Assembly (NCBI GenBank): GCA_032055545.1
Contig: DAMBQR010000024.1
Span: 1 to 58,309, forward strand
Source: Pseudescherichia sp032055545
GTDB taxonomy: Bacteria; Pseudomonadota; Gammaproteobacteria; Enterobacterales; Enterobacteriaceae
Direction of reading: 5' to 3'
Length of the DNA: 58,309 bases
The notes under the pieces are model-generated. The model saw only the letters and a list, made by a program, of their open reading frames with translations, was not told where the DNA came from and did not search any database. A program made the translations under genes and the position numbers. Positions 7,049 to 14,843 of this stretch are shown here, in pieces (within the stretch, counting starts at the first letter, position 1; each line of letters opens with the position of its first letter).

Positions 7049-7986
7049 GCAGGCGCCTCTCCGTTATAGACTTCGGCCAAAATCTCGCGCGCGCCGTTAG
7101 CCAGAAGCTCTTCAGCGAGGGAGACGCCCAGCTGCTCGGCCTCTTCCGGTTTTCCGCGCCGTTCACCGCGAACCATCACCGAGCCATCCGGCGCACCGAC
7201 CAGCGCCCGTAGCCAGATTTCACCCGCGACCAGTTCAGCATAGCTACCAATAGGCACCTGGCAGCCGCCCTCCAGCCGCATATTCATCGCACGTTCGGCT
7301 TTAACCCGCAAGGCGGTATCATCATGGTTGAGGGGGGCCAGCAGCGCGCGGGTACGCTCATCGTTCAGACGGCACTCAATGCCCACCGCACCCTGGCCTA
7401 CGGCAGGCAGGGAGAGCTCCGGCGGCAGCGCCACGCGAATACGCGATTCGAGGTCGAGGCGCTTCAGCCCGGCAACGGCAAGGATAATGGCATCGTAGTC
7501 ACCGTTATCAAGCTTGCCCAGCCGCGTGCCGACGTTGCCGCGCAGCGAGCGAATGATCAGATCCGGGCGGCGTTCGGCCAGCTGGCACTGGCGGCGTAAA
7601 CTTGACGTGCCAACCACGCTGCCCGCAGGCAGAGCGTCCAGACTCGCGTAATGGTTAGAGACGAAGGCATCGCGGGGATCTTCGCGCTCGCAGATGGTCA
7701 CCAGGCCGAGGCCTTTCGGGAACTCGACCGGCACGTCTTTCATGGAGTGGACGGCCAGATCGGCGCGGTTCTCAAGCAGGGCCAGCTCCAGCTCTTTAAC
7801 GAAGAGGCCTTTGCCGCCGACCTTAGCGAGAGGAGTATCGAGGATCACATCACCGCGCGTGACCATTGGCACCAGCTCAACCTTAAGGCCCGGATGGCAG
7901 GCCATCAGCCGCTGCTGAACATAGTGTGCCTGCCAGAGCGCAAGGGGGCTTTGGCGTGTGGCGATTCTTAAAATAGTGTCTGGCAT
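7045..7986 (-). CDS. hemC: Porphobilinogen deaminase (hydroxymethylbilane synthase)
   Basis: HemC polymerises four porphobilinogens into hydroxymethylbilane in the cytoplasm. The start MPDTILRIATRQSPLALWQA gives 313 aa, the usual length; a 13-codon extension upstream is open but not conserved. The catalytic Asp84 (SMKDVPVE) and dipyrromethane-binding Cys242 (EGGCQVP) are in place. It is the first gene of hemCDXY and is divergent from cyaA across 342 bp (7987-8328). That stretch holds both promoters; only the CRP site is assigned. Confidence 0.96.
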   Translation of the reverse strand: MPDTILRIATRQSPLALWQAHYVQQRLMACHPGLKVELVPMVTRGDVILDTPLAKVGGKGLFVKELELALLENRADLAVHSMKDVPVEFPKGLGLVTICEREDPRDAFVSNHYASLDALPAGSVVGTSSLRRQCQLAERRPDLIIRSLRGNVGTRLGKLDNGDYDAIILAVAGLKRLDLESRIRVALPPELSLPAVGQGAVGIECRLNDERTRALLAPLNHDDTALRVKAERAMNMRLEGGCQVPIGSYAELVAGEIWLRALVGAPDGSVMVRGERRGKPEEAEQLGVSLAEELLANGAREILAEVYNGEAPA

Positions 7987-8154
7987 ACTGTTACCGTCAT
8001 TACTGTTCATTGACCATCCTAACACTGTTGCCTTAGGGTGTCAGTTTTCACGGGTGATTGCGCAGGCATGCTAAGAGGCCGTATTCTGGGATTTACACGT
8101 AACGAACGGTGCTACACTTGTATGTAGCGCATCTTTCTTTACGGTCAATCGGCA

Positions 8155-8176
8155 AGGTGTTAAATTGATCACGTTT
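8155..8176. promoter_or_regulatory. CRP-cAMP site upstream of cyaA
   Basis: TGTTA-N6-TCACG (8158-8173) within GTGTTAAATTGATCACGTTT matches the CRP site in the E. coli cyaA P2 region, where CRP represses its own cAMP source. It lies about 155 bp before the TTG start. The exact promoter boxes were not fixed. The rest of 7987-8328 shows no gene. Confidence 0.65.
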
Positions 8177-8328
8177 TAGACCATTTTTTCGTCTGTACTA
8201 CCACAATCATAAGGACGAAAAAGGGTGACGGGTATCTTTGTAATACTAAAAATCTGAACCGGACCGCGTTGCCGACGTTTTTGTCAGCATGGCGCTACGG
8301 AAAGGTTTAAAACATCAGGCGATACGTC

Positions 8329-10875
8329 TTGTACCTCTATATTGAGACTCTGAAACAGAGACTGGATGCCATAAACCAACTGCGTGTCGATCGCGCGCTG
8401 GCCGCTATGGGGCCTGCTTTCCAGCAGGTATACAGTCTGCTGCCTACATTGTTGCATTATCATCATCCGCTGATGCCGGGTTACCTTGACGGTAACGTTC
8501 CCCGTGGCATCTGCTTCTACACGCCCGATGAAAACCAGCTCCGCTACCTCAACGAGCTGGAGCTGAGCCGTGGCCTGCCGGCGCAGGAGTCGCCCAAAGG
8601 CGAACTGCCGATCACCGGTCTCTATACTATGGGCAGCACCTCGTCGGTCGGGCAGAGCAGCTCCTCCGATCTCGACATCTGGGTGTGCCATCAGTCGTGG
8701 CTCGACAACGATGAGCGCCAGCTGTTACAGCGTAAATGCAGCCTGCTGGAGAGCTGGGCCGCTTCGCTCGGCGTAGAGGTGAGCTTCTTCCTGATTGATG
8801 AAAACCGCTTCCGCCATAACGAAAGCGGCAGCCTCGGCGGCGAAGACTGCGGCTCTACCCAACATATTTTACTGCTCGATGAGTTCTACCGTACCGCCGT
8901 ACGTCTGGCCGGGAAGCGTATCCTGTGGAACATGGTCCCGGGCGATGAAGAGGCCAACTACGACGACTACGTGATGTCGCTGTACGCTCAGGGCGTGCTG
9001 ACGCCAAACGAGTGGCTGGATCTCGGCGGGCTTAGCTCGCTGTCGGCGGAGGAGTACTTCGGCGCCAGCCTGTGGCAGCTCTATAAAAGCATCGACTCCC
9101 CCTATAAAGCGGTGCTGAAAACGCTGCTGCTGGAGGCCTACTCCTGGGAGTATCCCAATACGCGCCTGCTGGCAAAAGACATTAAGCAGCGGCTGCACGA
9201 CGGGGAGATCGTCTCCTTTGGTCTCGATCACTACTGCATGATGCTGGAGCGGGTCACCCACTACCTGACGGCGATCGAGGACTTCACGCGTCTCGACCTG
9301 GTGCGTCGCTGCTTCTACTTAAAAGTGTGTGAAAAGCTGAGCCGCGAGCGCGCCTGCGTTGGCTGGCGACGTGAAGTCGTCAGCTCGCTGGTGAAGGAGT
9401 GGGGCTGGGACGACGCGCGTCTCGCCATGCTCGATAACCGCGCTAACTGGAAAATCGGCCAGGTAAGGGAAGCACATAACGAACTGCTCGATGCTATGAT
9501 GCAGAGCTACCGTAACCTGATCCGCTTTGCCCGCCGCAACAACCTCAGCGTCTCCGCCAGCCCGCAGGATATCGGCGTGCTGACCCGTAAGCTGTATGCC
9601 GCCTTTGAAGCGCTGCCGGGTAAAGTGACGCTGGTGAACCCGCAAATTTCACCGGATCTCTCTGAGCCGAACCTGACCTTTATTCATGTGCCGCCGGGCC
9701 GGGCCAACCGCTCCGGGTGGTATCTCTACAACCGCGCCCCGAGCATGGATTCGATTATCAGCCAGCAGCCGCTGGAGTATAACCGCTATCTCAACAAGCT
9801 GGTGGCATGGGCATGGTTTAACGGCCTGCTGACGTCACGTACGCATCTGTTTATTAAGGGCAACGGCATCGTCGATCTGCCGAAGCTGCAGGAGATGGTT
9901 GCCGACGTGTCGCACCACTTCCCGCTGCGCCTCCCTGCGCCGACGCCGAAGGCGCTCTACAGCCCGTGTGAAATCCGCCATCTGGCAATTATCGTCAATC
10001 TGGAGTACGACCCGACGGCGGCGTTCCGCAATCAGGTGGTCCATTTTGACTTCCGCAAACTGGACGTGTTCAGCTTTGGCGAGCAGCAAAATTGTCTGGT
10101 GGGCAGCGTCGATCTGCTCTATCGCAACTCGTGGAACGAAGTGCGTACTCTGCACTTCAACGGCGAGCAGGCGATGATCGAGGCGCTGAAGACTATTCTC
10201 GGCAAAATGCACCAGGACGCCGCACCGCCGGACAGCGTGGAGGTGTTCTGCTATAGCCAGCACCTGCGCGGCTTGATTCGTACCCGTGTCCAGCAGCTGG
10301 TGTCAGAGTGCATTGAGCTGCGCCTCTCCAGTACCCGGCAGGAGACCGGCCGCTTTAAAGCGCTGCGCGTCGCCGGGCAGACGTGGGGCCTCTTCTTTGA
10401 GCGCCTGAACGTGTCGGTGCAGAAGCTGGAGAATGCCATTGAGTTCTACGGCGCGATCTCCCACAACAAGCTGCACGGCCTGTCTGTGCAGGTAGAGACC
10501 AACCAGGTCAAGCTGCCGCCGGTGGTGGATGGGTTTGCCAGCGAAGGGATCATTCAGTTCTTCTTTGAAGAGGCGGGCGACGAGACGGGCTTTAATATCT
10601 ATATCCTGGACGAGAGCAACCGGGCAGAGGTGTATCACCACTGTGAGGGCAGCAAAGAGGAGCTGGTGCGCGACGTCAGCCGCTTCTACTCCTCATCCCA
10701 CGATCGCTTTACCTACGGCTCCAGCTTTATCAACTTCAACCTGCCGCAGTTCTACCAGATTGTGAAAGTTGACGGACGCACGCAGGTGATCCCGTTCCGC
10801 AACCAGGCGATTGGCGTGGTACCGCCAGCCAGTCCAAACAACGACGCGCCGCTGCTGCAGCACTATTTTTCCTGA
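8329..10875 (+). CDS. cyaA: Adenylate cyclase (class I)
   Basis: This 848-aa protein makes cAMP from ATP and is nearly collinear with E. coli CyaA. The N-terminal catalytic half includes GSTSSVGQSSSSDLDIWVCH, the nucleotidyltransferase-like GS...DxD region. The C-terminal half is the glucose-PTS-responsive part. Translation begins at TTG (8329-8331), the same rare start used in E. coli to keep the level low, and no strong ribosome site precedes it. The C-terminal ~20 residues diverge from E. coli. Confidence 0.97.
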   Translation: MYLYIETLKQRLDAINQLRVDRALAAMGPAFQQVYSLLPTLLHYHHPLMPGYLDGNVPRGICFYTPDENQLRYLNELELSRGLPAQESPKGELPITGLYTMGSTSSVGQSSSSDLDIWVCHQSWLDNDERQLLQRKCSLLESWAASLGVEVSFFLIDENRFRHNESGSLGGEDCGSTQHILLLDEFYRTAVRLAGKRILWNMVPGDEEANYDDYVMSLYAQGVLTPNEWLDLGGLSSLSAEEYFGASLWQLYKSIDSPYKAVLKTLLLEAYSWEYPNTRLLAKDIKQRLHDGEIVSFGLDHYCMMLERVTHYLTAIEDFTRLDLVRRCFYLKVCEKLSRERACVGWRREVVSSLVKEWGWDDARLAMLDNRANWKIGQVREAHNELLDAMMQSYRNLIRFARRNNLSVSASPQDIGVLTRKLYAAFEALPGKVTLVNPQISPDLSEPNLTFIHVPPGRANRSGWYLYNRAPSMDSIISQQPLEYNRYLNKLVAWAWFNGLLTSRTHLFIKGNGIVDLPKLQEMVADVSHHFPLRLPAPTPKALYSPCEIRHLAIIVNLEYDPTAAFRNQVVHFDFRKLDVFSFGEQQNCLVGSVDLLYRNSWNEVRTLHFNGEQAMIEALKTILGKMHQDAAPPDSVEVFCYSQHLRGLIRTRVQQLVSECIELRLSSTRQETGRFKALRVAGQTWGLFFERLNVSVQKLENAIEFYGAISHNKLHGLSVQVETNQVKLPPVVDGFASEGIIQFFFEEAGDETGFNIYILDESNRAEVYHHCEGSKEELVRDVSRFYSSSHDRFTYGSSFINFNLPQFYQIVKVDGRTQVIPFRNQAIGVVPPASPNNDAPLLQHYFS

Positions 10876-10893
10876 GGCATTTTGCTGACGTAA

Positions 10894-10926
10894 TGCCCGG
10901 TGGCACTGCGCTTACCGGGCCTACGA
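10894..10926. repeat. REP (repetitive extragenic palindromic) element
   Basis: GCCCGGT (10895-10901) pairs with ACCGGGC (10914-10920) around GGCACTGCGCTT, and CTACGAG follows. This is the layout of an enterobacterial REP unit (stem, central GCTGCGCTT-like loop, CCTACG tail). It lies between the convergent cyaA and cyaY genes, a usual REP location, where it may slow 3' exonuclease decay. Confidence 0.75.
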
Positions 10927-10942
10927 GTACGCGAAACCGTTA

Positions 10943-11263
10943 TTAACGGAAGCTTACCGGCTCGCCGGCCTGCTGCGTTGCCGCCTGCTCCAGCAGATCC
11001 CAGAAATTGTCGCCGGTGCGATCGCAGATCCACGCGTCGCCTTGCAGATCGAAGTGGTAGCCGCCCTGTTTGGTGGCCAGCCAGACCTGGTGCAGCGGCT
11101 CCTGACGGTTGATAATAATTTTGCTGCCGTTTTCAAAGGTCAGGGTCAGCACGCTGCCGTTGATTTCGCAGTCGATATCGCTGTCGCCGTCCCAGCTATC
11201 CAGGCGCTCTTCAATGCTCTGCCACAGGCCATCAGCAAGACGGTGAAATTCTGAGTCGTTCAT
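10943..11263 (-). CDS. cyaY: CyaY, bacterial frataxin
   Basis: The 106-aa length and the acidic first helix (DSEFHRLADGLWQSIEERLDSWDGDSDID) are typical of frataxin. The beta-sheet follows, with the conserved NRQEPLHQVWLA segment. CyaY binds iron through the acidic ridge and modulates the IscS cysteine desulfurase during Fe-S assembly. It is transcribed toward cyaA and away from lptM. Confidence 0.96.
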   Translation of the reverse strand: MNDSEFHRLADGLWQSIEERLDSWDGDSDIDCEINGSVLTLTFENGSKIIINRQEPLHQVWLATKQGGYHFDLQGDAWICDRTGDNFWDLLEQAATQQAGEPVSFR

Positions 11264-11398
11264 TTTTTTTCCTTCTGATCGTGATGGCGGCAGTATAACG
11301 CGAAATAATTCCCATTGCAGGCGACGTGCAAACTCTTGCTTTTGCGCCCTCTCCTGCGATGATAGAAACCATAAAGCATGAACTTACAGGCAACCATA

Positions 11399-11602
11399 AT
11401 GAAAAACGTTTTTCGTTCGCTGGCGGTACTTCTGACCCTGTTTAGCCTGACGGGCTGCGGTTTGAAGGGACCTCTCTATTTCCCGCCCGCTGACAAATCT
11501 GCTCCGCCGCCAACCAAAAAAGTGGATAATCCGGCCCAGACGACCACGCCGACGCGTAACGATCGCGGTACCGCTGATGGCCCGACCCAGGTTATTTACT
11601 GA
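11399..11602 (+). CDS. lptM: LptM (YifL), small outer-membrane lipoprotein
   Basis: This 67-aa lipoprotein starts MKNVFRSLAVLLTLFSLTGC with the lipobox LTGC, so the mature N-terminal Cys is residue 20. GLKGPLYFPPAD follows and is strongly conserved. In E. coli, LptM assists oxidative assembly of the LptD/E lipopolysaccharide translocon. An upstream in-frame ATG would add seven residues before the signal peptide and was not chosen. dapF follows 35 bp downstream. Confidence 0.93.
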   Translation: MKNVFRSLAVLLTLFSLTGCGLKGPLYFPPADKSAPPPTKKVDNPAQTTTPTRNDRGTADGPTQVIY

Positions 11603-11637
11603 CGGTAACATTCTGTCCCTGTGCAATGGAGTAAATG

Positions 11638-12462
11638 ATGCAGTTCTCTAAAATGCATGGCCTTGGCAACGACTTTATGGTCGTCGACGCGGTAACGCAG
11701 AATGTCTTTTTCTCACCAGAGCTGATTCGCCGGCTGGCGGATCGTCATCTGGGCGTCGGCTTCGATCAGCTGCTGATCGTTGAGCCGCCTTACGATCCGG
11801 ATCTCGACTTTCACTACCGGATCTACAATGCCGATGGCAGTGAGGTCTCCCAGTGCGGCAACGGCGCACGCTGCTTCGCCCGCTTTGTGCGGCTGAAGGG
11901 GTTGACCAACAAGCGTGATATCCGCGTCAGTACCGCCAATGGGCGTATGGTGCTGAGCGTCACGGAAGATGAGCTGGTACGGGTTAATATGGGCGAGCCG
12001 AACTTTGATCCGGCTGCCGTTCCGTTCCGTGCGAACAAAGCGGAAAAAACCTATATCATGCGCGCAGCTGAACAGACCATTCTGTGCGGCGTCGTTTCGA
12101 TGGGGAATCCGCACTGCGTGATTCAGGTAGACAGTGTCGATACCGCCCCGGTCGAAACGCTTGGCCCGGTGCTGGAGAGCCACGAGCGCTTCCCGGAGCG
12201 CGCCAATATCGGCTTTATGCAGGTTGTAAAGCGCGAACATATTCGTCTGCGCGTCTTTGAACGCGGCGCGGGCGAGACCCAGGCCTGCGGCAGCGGCGCA
12301 TGTGCGGCGGTCGCGGTAGGGATCCAGCAAGGTTTACTGGCAGAAGAGGTACGCGTGGAGCTTCCAGGCGGCCGTCTTGATATTGCCTGGAAGGGTCCGG
12401 GCCAGCCGCTGTTTATGACCGGCCCGGCAACACACGTCTACGACGGATTTATTCATCTATGA
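11638..12462 (+). CDS. dapF: Diaminopimelate epimerase
   Basis: DapF converts LL- to meso-diaminopimelate for lysine and peptidoglycan. The two active-site cysteines are present: Cys73 in SQCGNGARC and the partner in QACGSGACAA. Of two adjacent ATGs, the second gives the usual 274 aa and six bases of spacing from GGAG, against three for the first. Its end overlaps yigA by four bases, starting the chain dapF-yigA-xerC-yigB. Confidence 0.97.
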   Translation: MQFSKMHGLGNDFMVVDAVTQNVFFSPELIRRLADRHLGVGFDQLLIVEPPYDPDLDFHYRIYNADGSEVSQCGNGARCFARFVRLKGLTNKRDIRVSTANGRMVLSVTEDELVRVNMGEPNFDPAAVPFRANKAEKTYIMRAAEQTILCGVVSMGNPHCVIQVDSVDTAPVETLGPVLESHERFPERANIGFMQVVKREHIRLRVFERGAGETQACGSGACAAVAVGIQQGLLAEEVRVELPGGRLDIAWKGPGQPLFMTGPATHVYDGFIHL

Positions 12463-13166
12463 AGCACATTGAGGAAGAGCAGCAGGCGGCCCTGGCCGAA
12501 CTTACCGATCGCGAGGTCGTCGATTACCTGCTGCGTAATCCTGAGTTTTTTATCCGCAACGCACAGGCGGTGCAGATGCTCGAGGTACCACACCCGGTGC
12601 GTGGCGCGGTATCGCTGGTTGAGTGGCAGATGGTGCGTGCGCGCAACCATATCAACGTGCTGGAAGAGAACATGACCCTGCTGATGGAGCAGGCGAGCAG
12701 TAATGAAGATCTCTTCTCCTGCCTGCTGCGCCTGCAGGGACAGATGGCCTCGGCCAGCAGCCTTGAAGATCTGCTGGTGCGTTTCCAGCGCTGGGCAAAA
12801 GAGATGGGTCTGGCCGGCGCCAGCATCCGTCTGTTCTCCGATCGCTGGCGCATCGGCGCGCCCTCTGACTTTACCCATCTGGCGCTGAGCCGCCAGGCCT
12901 TTGAGCCGCTGCGTATTCAGCGCCTGGGCCAGGAGAATCACTATCTGGGGCCGCTTAACGGGCCTGAGCTGCTACTCCTGCTGCCTGAGGCTCGCGCCAT
13001 CGGCTCCGTGGCGCTCTCGATGATGGGCCACGATGGCGATCTGGGTGTCATTATTTTCAGTAGCCGGGATGTGACTCACTACCATCCGGATCAGGGCACC
13101 CAGCTGTTGCAGGAGGTCGCGGCAATGCTGCCTGAGCTGCTGGCGCGCTGGATTGAACGCATATGA
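12459..13166 (+). CDS. yigA: YigA, DUF484 family protein
   Basis: This 235-aa protein consists of an N-terminal helical region (EQQAALAELTDREVVDYLLR), a coiled-coil-like middle and a GAF-like C-terminal domain typical of DUF484. Its biochemical role is unknown. It overlaps dapF and xerC by four bases each (ATGA), so all three are probably translationally coupled, as in E. coli. Confidence 0.94.
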   Translation: MKHIEEEQQAALAELTDREVVDYLLRNPEFFIRNAQAVQMLEVPHPVRGAVSLVEWQMVRARNHINVLEENMTLLMEQASSNEDLFSCLLRLQGQMASASSLEDLLVRFQRWAKEMGLAGASIRLFSDRWRIGAPSDFTHLALSRQAFEPLRIQRLGQENHYLGPLNGPELLLLLPEARAIGSVALSMMGHDGDLGVIIFSSRDVTHYHPDQGTQLLQEVAAMLPELLARWIERI

Positions 13167-14065
13167 TCGACTCGCCGCTGCAGCCGCTGGTAACCCGCTT
13201 TCTGCGCTACCTGAGCGTCGAGCGGCAGCTGAGCCCGATCACCCTGCTGAACTACGAGCGCCAGCTTGCTGCCATCATCGCGCTGGCGGACGAGAGCGGC
13301 GTGAACAGCTGGCCTGAATGCGATGCCGCTGTAGTGCGCAGCTTTGCGGTCAAGAGCCGGCGTAAGGGGCTGGGCGCAGCAAGCCTGGCGCTGCGGCTCT
13401 CTGCGCTGCGCAGCTTTTTTGACTGGCTGGTGAGCCAGGGCGAGCTGGCCGCCAATCCGGCGAAGGGGATATCCGCCCCGAAAGCGCCGCGCCACCTGCC
13501 GAAAAACATCGACGTCGATGATGTTAACCGCCTGCTGGATATCGATCTTAACGATCCGCTGGCGGTGCGCGACCGGGCGATGCTGGAGGTAATGTACGGC
13601 GCGGGCCTGCGCCTGTCGGAGCTGGTGAACCTGGACATCCGCCATCTTGATCTCGACACCGGTGAGGTGTGGGTGCTGGGCAAAGGCAGCAAGGAGCGGC
13701 GGCTACCGATAGGCCGTAACGCGGTAGTCTGGGTTGAACACTGGCTGGATCTGCGCGGGCTGTTTGGTACCGATGAAGAGGCGCTGTTTCTGTCGAAACT
13801 GGGCAAGCGTATTTCGGCGCGCAACGTGCAGAAGCGGTTTGCCGAGTGGGGCATCAGGCAGGGTCTGAATAGCCATGTGCATCCGCATAAGCTGCGCCAC
13901 TCCTTTGCCACCCACATGCTGGAGTCGAGCGGCGACCTGCGCGGCGTGCAGGAGCTGCTGGGCCACGCGAACCTCTCCACCACCCAGATCTATACCCATC
14001 TCGATTTTCAACACCTTGCCTCGGTGTACGACGCGGCGCATCCACGCGCCAAACGGGGGAAATAA
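13163..14065 (+). CDS. xerC: Tyrosine recombinase XerC
   Basis: XerC and XerD resolve chromosome dimers at dif under FtsK control. The 300-aa protein has the N-terminal SAM-like core-binding domain and a complete catalytic set: Arg150 (GAGLRLSEL), Lys174 (GKGSKERR), His242 and Arg245 (HPHKLRHSFATHM), His268 (LLGHANLSTTQ) and nucleophile Tyr277 (IYTHLD). It is two residues longer than E. coli XerC. It overlaps yigA by four bases and yigB by one. Confidence 0.97.
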   Translation: MIDSPLQPLVTRFLRYLSVERQLSPITLLNYERQLAAIIALADESGVNSWPECDAAVVRSFAVKSRRKGLGAASLALRLSALRSFFDWLVSQGELAANPAKGISAPKAPRHLPKNIDVDDVNRLLDIDLNDPLAVRDRAMLEVMYGAGLRLSELVNLDIRHLDLDTGEVWVLGKGSKERRLPIGRNAVVWVEHWLDLRGLFGTDEEALFLSKLGKRISARNVQKRFAEWGIRQGLNSHVHPHKLRHSFATHMLESSGDLRGVQELLGHANLSTTQIYTHLDFQHLASVYDAAHPRAKRGK

Positions 14066-14781
14066 TGCGTTTTTACCGCCCACTGGGTCAGATCTCCGCG
14101 CTGACCTTCGATCTTGACGACACACTGTACGATAACCGTGAGGTGATCCTGCGCACCGAGCACGAGTCGCTGACCTTTGTGCAGAACTACCACCCCTCGC
14201 TAAACCATCTGCAGAATACTGACTTTCACCGCCTGCGCCAGGCGCTGCGGGAAAGCGAGCCGGATATTTACCACGACGTTACGGAGTGGCGGCGGCGTGC
14301 GGTAGAGCGCGCCATGCTGGACGCCGGTCTGAGCGCGGAAGAGGCGGAGGAGGGGGCCACGGCGGCGATGGCCAACTTTGCTATCTGGCGCAGCCGGATC
14401 GACGTCCCGCAGGCAACGCACGACACGCTGGCGGCGCTGGCTAACAAGTGGCCGCTGGTGGCGATTACCAACGGCAATGCGCAGCCGGAGCGGTTTGGCC
14501 TCGGCGACTATTTTGAATTTGTGCTGCGCGCTGGTCCCGATGGGCGCTCGAAGCCGCATCAGGATATGTACCATCTGGCGGCGGAGAAGCTCTCCCTGCC
14601 GCTGGGGGAGATCCTGCACGTGGGTGATGACCTCACTACCGACGTGGCAGGAGCGATTCGCTGCGGGATGCAGGCCTGCTGGATCAAACCGAAAAATGCC
14701 GATCTGATGCACACCTCCGACAGCCGCTTATTGCCCCACGTTGAAATTTCCCGGTTGGCATCTCTGACCTCGCTGATATAA
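14065..14781 (+). CDS. yigB: YigB, HAD-family FMN phosphatase
   Basis: This 238-aa HAD-superfamily phosphatase has the nucleophile motif FDLDDTLYD (Asp16, Asp18), a helical cap, AITNGNAQPERFGLG (motif II) and a C-terminal HVGDDLTTDVAGA (motif IV). E. coli YigB hydrolyses FMN and other small phosphates. Its ATG overlaps the xerC stop (TAATG). The -10 box of the uvrD promoter covers the yigB stop codon. Confidence 0.94.
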   Translation: MRFYRPLGQISALTFDLDDTLYDNREVILRTEHESLTFVQNYHPSLNHLQNTDFHRLRQALRESEPDIYHDVTEWRRRAVERAMLDAGLSAEEAEEGATAAMANFAIWRSRIDVPQATHDTLAALANKWPLVAITNGNAQPERFGLGDYFEFVLRAGPDGRSKPHQDMYHLAAEKLSLPLGEILHVGDDLTTDVAGAIRCGMQACWIKPKNADLMHTSDSRLLPHVEISRLASLTSLI

Positions 14782-14782
14782 T
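14755..14782 (+). promoter_or_regulatory. uvrD promoter (sigma-70)
   Basis: TTGGCA (14755-14760), a 16-bp spacer and a perfect TATAAT (14777-14782) lie at the end of yigB. The predicted start, near 14789, falls at the edge of the LexA box. uvrD can therefore be induced separately from the xerC-yigB transcript. Confidence 0.75.
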
Positions 14783-14791
14783 CACCAGAGA

Positions 14792-14811
14792 ATCTGTATA
14801 TATTAACAGGG
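14792..14811. promoter_or_regulatory. LexA operator (SOS box) of uvrD
   Basis: CTGTATATATTAACAG (14794-14809) fits the CTG-N10-CAG LexA consensus with an AT-rich centre. It lies just downstream of the uvrD -10 box, as in E. coli, where uvrD is SOS-inducible. Confidence 0.88.
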
Positions 14812-14843
14812 GTCCGTACGGCCCCTCTTCTCCGGCGGTGCCA